Below the pieces are notes generated by a model. That model searched no databases. It saw nothing but the letters and a program-made list of their open reading frames with translations, and was not told where the DNA came from. Both the position numbers and the translations under genes were made by a program. A stretch of 64,000 bases of DNA from Pipra filicauda (lineage: Eukaryota > Chordata > Aves > Passeriformes > Pipridae): assembly GCF_003945595.2 (NCBI RefSeq), contig NW_024104420.1, positions 3,284,201-3,348,200 of the forward strand, read 5' to 3'. The first letter of the stretch is position 1; every line of letters starts with the position of its first letter. Below are positions 50,301 to 61,376 of the stretch, piece by piece.

Positions 50301-53300
50301 TAAATATGAGTCAGAAGATGGAAGGAAGCCAAAATAAATGTGGATTAAATACCAGAAAAAAATATCCCTGGACTGAAATCTAAGTCTAGCCTCCCTGAAG
50401 ACTAGGAAAAAAAAAAAAGTTATCACCATCTGTTGTATCATTTAAAACAAAAGAGTGTAGCACATTACAATATACATATTTTAACAATTTATGTGATGAT
50501 TCTCTCTCTACAGGTCTTCAGACTACACTTGTTCCAAGGATCAAGTAAATTCCCCCCCCCCATTTTTATTCAATAAAATCATTGGTCAAAAGCCCCCTTC
50601 ATGCTCCTTCTGTTCACAGTCTTATCCACAGAGGTCACTCTATTGAGCTGCCAGTACCTCTTTCTCAAACTGGCATGGGTGGGAGAAAACAGCCAATCAC
50701 TGTTTTATAAAGAAACAAATAGTTGTGCCACATTCACCAATATAACATGGGAGAAATTTCTTATAAAAGAACCACAGACCATACTTTTGACTCAGGATTA
50801 TGTGCATCCTGAATAGGCTAACAGAATGTAGACTTCCACGAGCTGCTAGAAACAGTTGCATACTCTGAGGCTTATTTAGATTTTTGAATTTCATCTGAGA
50901 TAATTGATCTTGCTGCTCAGTTTATGGGAAGATGTGAAAATGAAGAAAAATGTCTTTCCTTACACCTTTCACACAGTTAGGATTTTATTTATGTTATATA
51001 ATCACTCTCTTTCTTGACATGAGAAAGCATTAAATGACAGGAGCAGTGCACAAAAGAAGGGACACAGGATTAAAAGGCAGCAGTGTGGATACAGCAGCTT
51101 CATTAGCATTTCCTTCCTCCTTTCTAAAACTTGAACAAGCAAAGGTAAGACTGAACTTCAAAAACAGAATGAAATATATTATTTCCTTTAAGTTCAACAT
51201 CTAGATCTTCTCTCTGCATCTGGTTTTAGATCTTGTCGATTTCTTAAACTTAACATTTTTCTGAATTTCCTCAGGGTCTTTTGATTCAGTTCCAAAGAAA
51301 TATTGACAAAATTGCTGGAAACACTTCTGGCTACTTTAGATGTATTCAGAGGTACCTCAAGCTTTGTTCCATCATCCCAGAATTTGCCTGTCTGGTTACA
51401 ATGAAGAAATAACATAAATGATAGCTTTAAGTGCCCACTGCTTGCTATCCAAAAATCCGATATTATTACAGCGAAATCATGCATTATTTTTTTTTTCATA
51501 TTTTACTTGTTTTCCTCTTTTTAATTAGGAATGAGCAGGTAAAATAAGCATTTAAATTAGTTTTTTGGGGATCATCATAACTCATTGAACAGGAAGGTGG
51601 CAGTTCTAGTAATGGTGAGACATTTGGTTTTCATTTACTTGGCAAATACAAGGCATAAATTACTGTCTTCCTTGGAAAGACCTTGTTCATATTTTGAAGA
51701 GTTTTATTCAGTCAATTCAGATGCTACTGATGCATTGTGAGACTTAAATACTGACTTTTTTAGAATCAATATTCTTTATCAATACTCTTCATGTTTAGAA
51801 ATCCAAGGAAAAAACACAGGGAAAACCTTCCTTTTTTTCTCCTATTTTTTTTTTAGTTTTTTGATTACCAATCTGATTAGGAGTTTGCTGGGTTTGTATT
51901 TTTGAGGGGTTTTGGTTTTCGTTTTTAGGAGGAGTAGGGGTCTGGGGGGTTGTTTTGGTTTTGGTTTGGTTTGTGTTTTTGTTTGTTTGTTTGTTTTGGT
52001 TTGGTTTTGTTTGTTTGAGTTTTGGAAACTAATTTATAGAGAAGGTGGCAGTCAGCACAGTAATGACATATAAAGTCTTTGAAAGAAAGCCCCTTTCATA
52101 CCCTGCAAGTACCTAGTCAAAATGAATAATTGGCTGAAGAGCAGATGTCAAAACTAGAAACACTAAAGTTATGGCAGCAGGCAGAGAACAAAAGAGGTAG
52201 AAGTATTTTTAAAAGCATCAGCCACTTTTCAGATGGCCACCTGCTAAGTAAGCTCCTGTCCCCTGATAGTTGAGACAATCCATGCAAAGACTCCTGACCA
52301 GTTTCTGAAACAAAAACCAACAAAAGATGCAGAACTGCCATTACCCATCCCTGATTGAAAGCAGATTGTGTTCCTACTCTCCTCTTCCCAACTCCCCCCT
52401 TCCACTCTTGTTAGATTTTGCATCTTCTACTGTGAGTCAGATCTTAACTCCTACTCTTCAAGGCAGTTCTCATGAGCACTGGGAGACTTGAGATTGTTCC
52501 CAGTACTCTGCTACACCGAGAGCAGTTTTCAGTCCCTCTTCAATCCCTATTGGTTGTTTTCAGTGCAAGCTGGGACCTTTGCACGGCAGATTTAAGCTAC
52601 CGTCACCAGGCTTGCTTTTTACGTTTGCCTTTGATGTAATTCTATGCCTGTCGATGCCTGTGGATTAAAGGGTGCAAGCGGCTACGAAGGTGCATTTCAG
52701 GCTCCTGTGCTCTCAACAAAGCGCCCGCTTCCCACCAGATTTACACAACTGTTTGGTCTGAAATTCTGGAAGCAGCAAACACAGGAGTTGAGCCTGGCTA
52801 CTTAGTTACTGCTCTGGAGGCAAACTAAAGGAAGGAAGTGAACAAATCAGGCAGAGGGAGAGGCAGATTAAGTTAACACAGACTCTGACCTTGAAGGTTC
52901 AAGAAATAAAGTCAGGGAAAGCAGAGGCACTAGTTAGCTGGAAATTCCTTTGGATTCCTTTAATCCCTTAGGTCAATTTAAAGGGAAATGGTCTGACCAT
53001 TCTGCATCTGCTAGTGATTGAAGGCAAATAAGGAGCATTGTGCGATTTCCAGTTCAAGAAGTATATAGTACACACAGCTTTTATGAAAGCAAATACATCA
53101 AATCTCAATTGACCTATGCTGACTAATAAACCCTGAGATGTCTCTAACATATGGGAAGCTGATGCTGGTACAGACTCCACAGAACTAAAAAAAATAAATA
53201 AAAAAACCCCAACCCTCCAAATCTCTAAAGTGAAGGAACGAAAACTGGGAAATAATTTATTGCAAGGAATGTTTTTGGCTGAAACACTCCAGTCCCCAAA

Positions 53301-54180
53301 TCATCCTCAATATTTAGTCTGTTAGAATGTAGACGGAAAGAAAGCCTAAACTCACACCCTACTGGGCCTCTCAAATTAAGCCTTCTGTTAACATTTCTGT
53401 AAGTGGAAACAGTCTTCCAAGGCTTGTTTATATAATGACACCATACAATAAGAGCCTGCCTACAGAGGAAAGCTTTATTGGGCCTTCTAATAAATAATAT
53501 TAGTGTGTAGCACTTGAAATGGTCCCATTTGGGGTTGTAATGTGCAGTGATTAAAGGGCTAGACCATGCCTTTAAAGGGAATAGTTTGACCATGGGTGTC
53601 AGTTAACACAAAGACATGCTCTCTAGAGACAACACGTGACAGTCTGTCCTTTCCAGACTCGCCACCCTTTTCTTTATCATTCCCCTTACATCCCCAGAGA
53701 TGCCATGCACGCCAGCCCCACAGTGACAAACCCCCCTCTTCCCCACTCTGCCTAGTCTGAGGAGGTTCATTTCCTAAGGCCTGGGGCTCAGGAAATACCC
53801 AACTGAGATTAACCTTTATTGAAAGCGTCAGAGGAAAGACTTGCTTCTTACTATCTAAATCACTATCAACACACAGAAAATAAAATACATAGCTGTAAAC
53901 TGGCAAACATTGGAAAGAAAGGATCAGCCACTTGCTGGAATACACATAGCAGTGTATGCAATCCTTGCAAATTATTTTTTAATGCTTGATAAATAATACT
54001 AAACCAAGTTCATGTCACAAAAAAGTTTTACTCCTCCAGGTTATAATTCTAGCTCTATCCATTACAAACTTCTGAAATACACCAGGTTTGACTGGCAAAG
54101 TCTGTTCCCTCCTTTTGCGTAACCATCTCCTTGTTATTACCTGTCTTTCCAGACTAATAGGCAGTTATTTCCCCCAACTG
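47350..54180. other. Unique sequence, no gene supported
   Basis: I see no named repeat or gene here apart from the T/G-rich tract at 51840-52020. GC-richer, CpG-bearing patches at about 48000-48130 and 52550-52760 stand out from the AT-rich background and could be conserved non-coding elements, but one sequence cannot show this. The minus-strand frames at 53225-53593 and 53559-53945 (122 and 128 codons) overlap in different frames and show no family motif. Confidence 0.55.
51840..52020. repeat. T/G-rich low-complexity tract
   Basis: Runs of TTTTGG, TTTG and GGGGGG dominate, with repeated GTTTGTTTGTTTG near 51980-51993. It is a simple-sequence region with no coding content. Confidence 0.9.
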
Positions 54181-54539
54181 TATTTAGTTACAGCAAAGAC
54201 TTGTAGTGATGAGCGAGGGTCGAAACGGCAGGTGAAATGTGCACTGGAAGCCACAGACCCAACCCTGCATGCAGGCGGTTCAGGACATTGGTTGTTAGAG
54301 ACTGACCCTGGAGATGACAGTCTCTTTGGGCAGCATCCTGAATGACCAAGCAGCCTTTTTCAAGGAGAGCACTACTTGCTCCACTCAGAGAGGGGACTGG
54401 AAAAGGTGGCCTAACCAAAGCTCATCTCCCCCTTCACCCAGTTGGTTAACTGTGGCCAACGGGCATCTACTAATGCGATCACACAAAGATCAAGAGACAA
54501 AGGCCTACACCTGCCTGCAACGGTGTACCTAAATTAACT

Positions 54540-55310
54540 CTGGCATATTGGAACATAAGAATCATGCTCGATTCTGCGGATAGTGGACGTCCTGAGCGTC
54601 GCTCTGCCCTAACTGCCCATGAATTATCACGTCTCAACATCAGCATTGCTGCTCTCAGTGAAGTTTGTCTCCACGAGGAAGGCAGCCTTAGAGAACATGG
54701 TGCCGGTTACACACTCTTTTGGTCAGGTAAACCTAGAACCAAAAGGCATCTTTCAGGAGTTGGTTTCATGATTAAAAACTCTATTGTTCCTAAACTCGAA
54801 AATCAGCCAACAGGTCATTCTGACCGCATTATCTCCCTACGCCTTCCACTTTACAGCAAGCAACATGTCCTCTTTAGTATATATGCCCCAACTCTCCAAG
54901 TTGACCCTGCCGAAAAAGATAAATTTTACACTGACCTGCGCCACCTTACCCAAAAGGTGCCTGCAGATGATAAGATCATTATCCTTGGTGATTTCAATGC
55001 CAGAGTAGGTAAGAATTTTGAAGCCTGGAAAGGAATATTAGGCAAGCATGGTGTTGGAAACTGCAACGATAATGGTTGACTTCTGCTAGAATTCTGTGCG
55101 GAGCAACAGCTCACCATTACTAACACTATCTTTCAGCAGAAAAATAGTTTGAAGACAACCTGGATGCACCCCAGATCTAAGCATTGGCATCTCATTGATT
55201 ATGTCATGGTGCGATGGAGAGAGGTTCACGATGTCCATCATACCCACGTGATGCCTAGTGCAGAATGCCAAACAGACCATCGACTTGTGTGCTGTAAACT
55301 CAAATCTTAA
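54540..55310 (+). pseudogene. RTE endonuclease domain, one nonsense codon
   Basis: This is an apurinic/apyrimidinic-type endonuclease that would nick target DNA to prime reverse transcription. Homology starts at LAYWNIRIM (54540), before the first ATG of the open frame (54564). Visible motifs are AALSE with the metal-binding Glu (54660), FSIYAPT, ILGDFNARVG (54981-55010, catalytic Asp and Asn kept) and TDHRLV (55272-55289, catalytic Asp-His kept). The frame is broken by TGA at 55077, where the family has Arg (CGA), and then reads on in the same frame to TAA at 55308. Apart from the stop the domain looks intact. Confidence 0.92.
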
Positions 55311-55429
55311 GTTCAAACCCAAAAGGGGCAATATCCCAAGGAGGAGACTCCAAGTTAACAATCTTCAGTCAGCCATAGTGAGAGACAGATTTCCAGGCAA
55401 ATCTTCAAACTAGGCTCGAAAATCATTCC

Positions 55430-57337
55430 ATGTATTCTATAGATCCCTCTCCTGAAACACTTTGGCACCATATTAAAACCAGCATCCTGCAGTCCTCTGA
55501 AGAATCCTTAGGGTTCTCCTTCAAGAAGAACAAAGACTGCTTTGATGAAAACAATCAAGAGATCCAGGAATTGTTGAGAAAGAAGAAAACTGCTCGCCAA
55601 GAACACCTTGCTCAGGCATCTTGCCATATAATGAAAGCAACCTTTTGTCTTGCATGCAGCAAGCTCCAACAGAAACTCCGTGACATCCAGAACAAGTGGT
55701 GGATCAATCTAGCTGAAAAAACTCAATTATGCGCAGATACAGGTGATCACAGAGGATTCTATGAAGCCCTGAAAACAGCATACGGGCCTACATACCAGGT
55801 ACAAAGCCTTCTACTCAGTGCTGATGGGCAAACACTTCTTACAGATAAAACCTCCATTCTGAATCGATGGTCTGAACACTTTCAGACCCTTTCCAGTACC
55901 AACTGTGTAGTCCAAGACTCAGCAATTCAGTCCATCACACAACAACCGGTGAAGTACGAATTGGATATTGCCCCCACTTTGGGAGAAACTCTTAAGGCCT
56001 TACAGCAGGTGAAAATCGGCAAGGCAGCTGGGGTTGATGGAATTCCACCCGAAGTCTGGAAACATGGGGGCCAAGTACTCCATGCTAAATTCCGCGAGTT
56101 TGTGGTGCGCTGTTGGGAACTAGGCAAACTACCATCAGACCTTTGTGATGCAGTCATCATCACTTTGTATAAGAAGAAAGGAGTTAAATCAGACTGCTGA
56201 AATTACCATGGTATTACTCTGCTCTCCATTGCCGGCAAAATCCTGGCAAGAATACTCTTGAACAGACTAATACCCACTATTGCAGAAGGAATCCTACCTG
56301 AAAGTCAGTGTGGTTTCAGAGCCAACAGGAGCACCACAGACATGGTATTTGTTCTCAGACAGCTGCAAGAGAAGTGTAGGGAACAGAATAAAGGTCTCTA
56401 TGTAACCTTTGTGGATCTCACCAAGGCTTTCGATACTGTGAGCAGGAAAGGTCTGTGGCAGATTTTGGAACGTTTAGGATGTTCCCCCAAGTTCCTCAAA
56501 ATGATCGTCTCACTTCATGAAGATCAGCACGGCCAAATCAGATATGGCAACACACTTTCTGAGCCCTTTCTAGTAACCAATGGTGTGAAACAAGGCTGCG
56601 TTTTCGCACCAACTCTATTAACAATCACTTTCAGCATGATGCTCCAAAGGGTCACGGCAGACGTCGGTGATCAGGATGGTGTCTACATTTGATACCGTAC
56701 TGATGGAAGCCTATTCAACCTAGGGAGACTGAAGGCCCACACCAAGACCTTAAACCATCTTGTCCGGGAGCTGCTTTATGCTGATGACGCCGCCCTTGTT
56801 GCACCCACAGAAGCAGCTCTGCAGCGTTTAACATCCTGCTTTGCAGACACTGCTGAGCTTTTTGGGCTGGAAGTCAGTTTAAAGAAAACAGAAGTTCTCT
56901 ATCAATCTGCACCTCAGGAGGTCTTCCATCATCCCCATATCCCCATTGGCAAATCAGTGCTCAAATCAGTCCAGCAGTTTAATTACCTAGGTAGCCTCAT
57001 CTCCTTGGACGGTAAGATTGACGGGGAGATAGACAACAGGTTAGCAAAGGCATATAGTGCTTTTGGAAAACTCCATAAAAGAATTTGGTGAAATAAACAC
57101 TTGAAGAAAAGTACAAAGATCACTGTTTACAGAGCCATAGTGCTGTCCACTCTCTTATACGGATCTGAATCATGGGTCATCTTCTGCCACCACCTGCAAC
57201 TCCTAGAACGCTTCCATCAACGCTGTCTCTGTACAATCCTAAACATCCACTGGTCAGATTATGTGACCAATACATCTGTTCTAGAGCAAGCAGCAATCAA
57301 AAGTATTGAGGCCATGTTGCTGAGAACACAGCTGTGA
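55430..57337 (+). pseudogene. RTE reverse transcriptase, single frame with four stops
   Basis: This is the LINE polymerase that copies its RNA at the nicked target. A single reading frame runs 1.9 kb without a frameshift but has stops at 56198, 56690, 57089 and 57335. The conserved steps are GKAAGVDGIPPEVW (about 56018), FVDLTKAFDT with the first catalytic Asp (56408-56437), GVKQGC (56582-56599), LLYADDAALV with both catalytic Asp (56771-56800) and LSTLLYGSESW (57140-57170). All catalytic residues are present. The stops at 56690 and 57335 fall where the family has Arg, consistent with CGA to TGA decay. The frame differs from the endonuclease by a shift between 55290 and 55430. Confidence 0.93.
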
Positions 57338-57728
57338 TGGGCAGGGCACGTCTCAAGGATGAAGGACCACCACCTCCCTAAAATCTTGCTTTACAGTGAA
57401 CTTGCCACTGGCTGCCACAAAAGAGAGCCCCAAAGAGAAGATTCAAGGACTCCCTGAAACAACATCTCAGTCTTGGCCATATTGATCAACATAACTGATC
57501 TACTCTGGCCTCCAATCGGGAGGCCTGGAGACACACTATCCATAACGCAGCTGTCTCCTTTGAGAACACACGCAGGATCATTCTAGAGAAGAAAAGACAA
57601 CACAGAAAGAATCGTGCCTTTCAGAATATACCACCTAAGGAGTCCTTCTGCTGTGCCTTTTGCAACTGGACTTGTCTATCTCATATTGGTCTTTTAGCCA
57701 CCAGCGTGCTTGTAACAAGTGTGGGTAG
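57338..57728 (+). pseudogene. RTE C-terminal region with Cys/His motif
   Basis: The frame continues as WAGHVSRMKDHHLPKILLY, then shifts near 57425 to KDSLKQHLSLGHID, with a TGA at about 57497. It then reads NREAWRHTIHNAAVSFENTR and a Cys-rich end, CCAFCNWTCLSHIGLL. A one-base loss at about 57695 separates this from SHQRACNKCG and the stop TAG at 57726-57728. The Cys-x2-Cys ... His ... Cys arrangement is the usual C-terminal zinc-knuckle-like end of these elements. Its role is probably RNA or DNA binding. Confidence 0.82.
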
Positions 57729-57730
57729 AG

Positions 57731-57773
57731 CCCTTCCCAAATCTTCGTTCGCGAAGCCTAGCCATGATGATGA
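57731..57773 (+). promoter_or_regulatory. RTE 3' tail with stem-loop, shared with the SINE
   Basis: These 43 bases directly after the stop codon match the SINE tail at 2250-2292 (opposite strand) at 38 positions. CTTCG, loop TTCG, CGAAG (57743-57756) forms a perfect 5-bp stem. In the SINE the same stem is CTTCG, TTTG, TGAAG, pairing with one G-U. In LINE/SINE pairs such a shared tail is the template-recognition site for the LINE reverse transcriptase, so I infer that role here. Confidence 0.8.
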
Positions 57774-57789
57774 ATGTTGTTATCCAGGC

Positions 57790-59590
57790 AACTTGGAATA
57801 GAGTGTTATCCTTTTAATTCATATTCTGTTATTCAAAACTGTATTTTTAAAATATAGTATAGTTAGCCATTGTGGAATAAAAATTTCAGCAGAGGAAACG
57901 TGTTTTCCTTCCAGGTTAGGTGGATGAAAATAAAAATATTAACATGTTAAAACTGTACTGTAGATAGAAAAAGTTTAATTTTCTCATGAATTTGGCATAT
58001 AAATTGCTACTAGGCAATCCACTTTTATGCTTAAAGTTTGAATCTATCCTGTGTGCCAGTCTGTCAACACTGATTTTTAAACTTTCCTACATATTGGAAG
58101 GGAAATGTTTAAAAAATGCATCTTTTTTCCGCAGCCAGCTGATTTAGTTACAAAAGACTCTTTCTTCCATGTTTTATATGTCCACTTTGCTCTCCTATAA
58201 CACATTATGGAGCATCATTATTCAAATGCATGAATTCTGAATGCTGACTGACCCTGGACAGAGTTGGGCTGGGCTGCACAGAAGAAGATATTTGAAGAAA
58301 TCCACATTTTATTTGCTTAATAATAACTTTCTGTACTTTATTTTCTATTGACATGACTCTTACAACATTTAAAAAATTGAAGAAAATAGAGTTTTATAAC
58401 AGAGTTGTTCTACAACAGGATTACCTGGCCCCCTCTTCTAAATTCAAAATTTCTAATTCTTTAAGCCAAATATTGACTTCTTAAGAATGCCTCCAGTTAC
58501 TTGTGGTATAATTTTCTCCATTCCTTTCCTGCAAGTTGAACGATTTTGACAAGAGAGTAAGAGTAACAGAAATAATAACACTAATAATAGGAAAAGGATT
58601 TGTAATGTTAATTTTAAGTGCTGCATTAGATAAACAGTTGAATTATTTTTCCTGGGATTTCAAAAGCTGTACTAGTTCTTGGCAATCACCCAAACTATCC
58701 TCTTACTGCCTCATGTTGCTTTATTTCCTACAAATTTGCTGACATCTTTGCAAACTATTTCAAAGAAAACAAAACAGTATGCCTGCAAACTTAAGCCTCT
58801 TTTAAATCTAGCTTCTAACTGTACATCAGGATGATATGCAGCAAGATACGTCTCTGAAATAATGTTGAAGCAGAGAAATTCACATACAAAAGGAAAAAAC
58901 AACATAGAACTCCACAAAAATTACAGGAGAAAGAAGTGTAATCTGCAACCAGACAGTTCTACATACCAATAATTGTCCAATAATGACATACTATATTGCA
59001 TACAATGAGAAAACGCATGAAAGCTTTCTGTATCAGAAGGATCTTAAACTATTTTCTTCAACAAATAAAACTCATCTCTTTGCAAAACACCTGAATAAAA
59101 GTGTTTATTTGAAAGTTAATTAGTGTAATATACTGGTCTTATCAATTACAAGAGATAACTTACCAACATGGAAATAAAAACTTTGAAGATATGCTTAGTA
59201 TAGTCTTATGTCTAGCAATGTGGGAAATGTGTTCCCAGGAAATACTTAGTGAAAGGAGTGTGAATATGTGTAGAAAAAAAAGAAGCTTGAACTATCCCAC
59301 TGTCTTGGCTCTGTCTTGTCTCTTTCTGTACTTGGAAACACTGAACATGGGGTCAGCTGTGAGCCAGCTCCTGCAGGTGCATGAAATCAGAAACTAAGTG
59401 TATAGAGAGGGGGAGGGAAAGAAAAGGAAGAAGAAAGAAAACTAATTATGGCAGTACTCAGAAGCAGATGGACACAGAGGAGAGTGTGTTTGCAACTGGA
59501 CAGTTCTTTAGATGACAACAGGAAAAGTCTGAAAATGCAACAAAGCTCAATACTAAAACAGTGAGAGGGATGGTTAATATTCAAGGTTCA
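57790..59590. other. AT-rich unique sequence, no gene seen
   Basis: I see no supported gene or named repeat between the RTE element and the next CR1. Confidence 0.6.
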
Positions 59591-60228
59591 CTTCCTCCAT
59601 GCTCAGGAACAGTGTATCCCCATGGCAGAGAAATTGAGCAAAAAGAACAGACCTGCATGAACAAAGAACTCCTGTCAAAACTCAGACATGAGATACTCAT
59701 GAGGTGGAAGCAGGGATGAATACAAGGATATTGTCAGAGTATGCAGAAATGCAATGAGGAAGGCCAAGGCCCATCTGGAATTAAATCTACCAAACATAAA
59801 AAGCAGGCCTTCTTCAAATACATCAATAACAAAATGAATACTAGGGAGAACATGGACTCAGTATAGAATAGAATGTGGAACCTTGAAACAGAGACTGCAG
59901 AGAATACAGTGAAGGAATCCCTGACCAGGGGACCAGAGAAGAGGTCTAGAAGAAGGAAGACTTTCCCTTGGTTGAGGATTAGAGACCATTTAGTCAAATT
60001 TACCATCTGCAAGTCCAAGCATCCACGAGTGCTGACAGTGCTGGCGGATATGATAGCTAGGCTCCTCACAATCATCTTTGAAAGGTCATGGAGATTAGGA
60101 GAGATGCCTGAGGGCTGAAAGAAAGCAAATGTCACCCTGGTCTTAAAAAAGGGCAAGAAGGAGTACCCAGGGAACTACCGGCCAGTCAGCTGCAACTACC
60201 TCTCTGAAAAGGCAATGGAATTGTGTTA

Positions 60229-60465
60229 GTAGAAGTTTAGGTTAGATATTAGAAAAGATTCTTCATCCAGAGGGTAGTTGAGCCCTGGAACAGGTTTTCC
60301 AGGGAAGTAGTCACAGCACCAAGACTGACAGAGTTCAAGAAGTATTTTGAGAATACTCTCAGGCACGTGGTGTGACTCTTGGGGATGGTCCTGTGCAGGG
60401 CTGGGAGTTGGCTGGGAGATGATCCTTGTGGGTCCCTTCCAATTCAGCATATTCTGTGATTTTAT
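60229..60465 (+). mobile_element. CR1 3' end nested in the CR1, copy 1
   Basis: The host CR1 breaks off after GGCAATGGAATTGTG and resumes at GTGGCTCATCCTGAAGC. Between them lies a plus-strand CR1 tail with AGAAAAGATTCTTCATCCAG, CACAGCACCAAGACTGACAG and GGGTCCCTTCCAATTCAGC, ending TATTCTGTGATTTTATGA. It is the same tail type as 16325-16472. Confidence 0.88.
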
Positions 60466-60972
60466 GAGTGGCTCATCCTGAAGCTCATTTCTAAGCAAGT
60501 GGATGACAAGAATGGGATCAGGAGTAGTCAGCATGGATTCACCAAAGGGAAATCATCCTTGACTAACCTAGTTGCCTTCTACAATGGGACAACCATCTGG
60601 ATAGATGAGGGGAGAGCAGTGGATATTGTCTACTTCTAATTCAGAGAGGCTTTCAACACTGTTTACCATGATATCCTCGCAGGCAGGCTCAGGAATCATG
60701 TACTGGATGAGTGAACAGTGAGGTGGATCAAGAACTGGCTCAATGGTGGATCTCGGAGGGTTTTGCTCTGAGGCGCAGAGTCTAGTTGGAGGCCCGTCAC
60801 TAGTGGTGTCTCTGAAGGTTATATACTTGGCACATTAATGTTTCATTTATCTATCAATGACCTGCATGAAGGGGCAGATGCCTACTGAGCACACTACTGA
60901 TGACACAAAGTTGGGAGGAGTGGTCAATACCCCAGAGGGCTGTACAGCCCTTCAGAAGGAAGGACCTCAACA

Positions 60973-61012
60973 GGTCCCTTCCAACTCAGAATATTCTGTA
61001 ATTCTGTGTGTG
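60973..61012 (+). mobile_element. CR1 3' end nested in the CR1, copy 2 (~40 bp)
   Basis: Inside the host text CTTCAGAAGGACCTCAACAGG lies TCCCTTCCAACTCAGAATA followed by TTCTGTAATTCTGTGTG. After it the host continues with CAGGAGAGAAGGGCAGAGAGG. This is only the terminal part of a CR1, an extreme 5' truncation. Confidence 0.75.
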
Positions 61013-61376
61013 TGACAGGCAGGAGAGAAGGGCAGAGAGGAACCTTCTGAAATTCAACAAAGGCAAATCCAGGGTCTTGCACCTGGGAAAGAATAAACCC
61101 CTGCACCAGCACAGGCTGGGAGCTGACCTGCTGGAAAGCAGCTCTGCAGAGAAGGATCTGGGGGTCGTGGTGGACAACAAGCCACCTGTGAGACAGCAGT
61201 GTGTCCTTGTGACCAAGCAGGTTGGTTGCATTCTGGGATGCATTAGAAAGAGCACTGCCAGCAGGTCGAAGGAGGTAATCATGCCCCTCTGGTCAGCCCT
61301 CCTAAAGCCTCACTTGGAGTGCTCTGTCCAGTTCTGGACTCTTCAGCACAAAAGAGATGTGGAGTTCCTGGAGTGA
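61008..61376 (+). pseudogene. CR1 ORF2 thumb-region remnant
   Basis: A 122-codon frame reads LKFNKGKSRVLHLGKNKPLH, GADLLESSSAEKDLGVVVDN, KQVGCILGCIRKSTASRSKE and PLWSALLKPHLECSVQFWTL, ending VEFLE and TGA at 61374-61376. This is the CR1 RT region after the catalytic box. The same TGA is at 47065-47067 in the other long CR1. The residue at this position in typical CR1 is Arg. Confidence 0.9.

Larger units (their letters stand above)
54180..57775 (+). mobile_element. RTE-clade LINE (AviRTE-like), near full length
   Basis: This is a plus-strand non-LTR retrotransposon of about 3.6 kb. In order it has a 5' region (about 54180-54530, start uncertain), an endonuclease (54540-55310), a reverse transcriptase (55430-57337), a C-terminal Cys/His motif (57640-57715), a stop at 57726, and a very short 3' UTR. 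That 3' UTR has a stem-loop (57743-57756) and the tail ATGATGATGA. This order, the lack of a separate ORF1, and blocks such as LSRLNISIAALSE, VDLTKAFDTVSR and LLYADDAALVAPTEAAL place it in the RTE clade, not CR1. From memory, RTE elements of this kind (AviRTE) are known from scattered bird lineages and are thought to be horizontally acquired. It is inactive, with at least six premature stops or frameshifts. Confidence 0.93.

Noticed and set aside
53225..53945. Two neighbouring minus-strand frames (122 and 128 codons) as a broken gene
   Set aside because: They overlap by 35 bases in different frames, show no shared domain or family motif, and have no visible splice logic.
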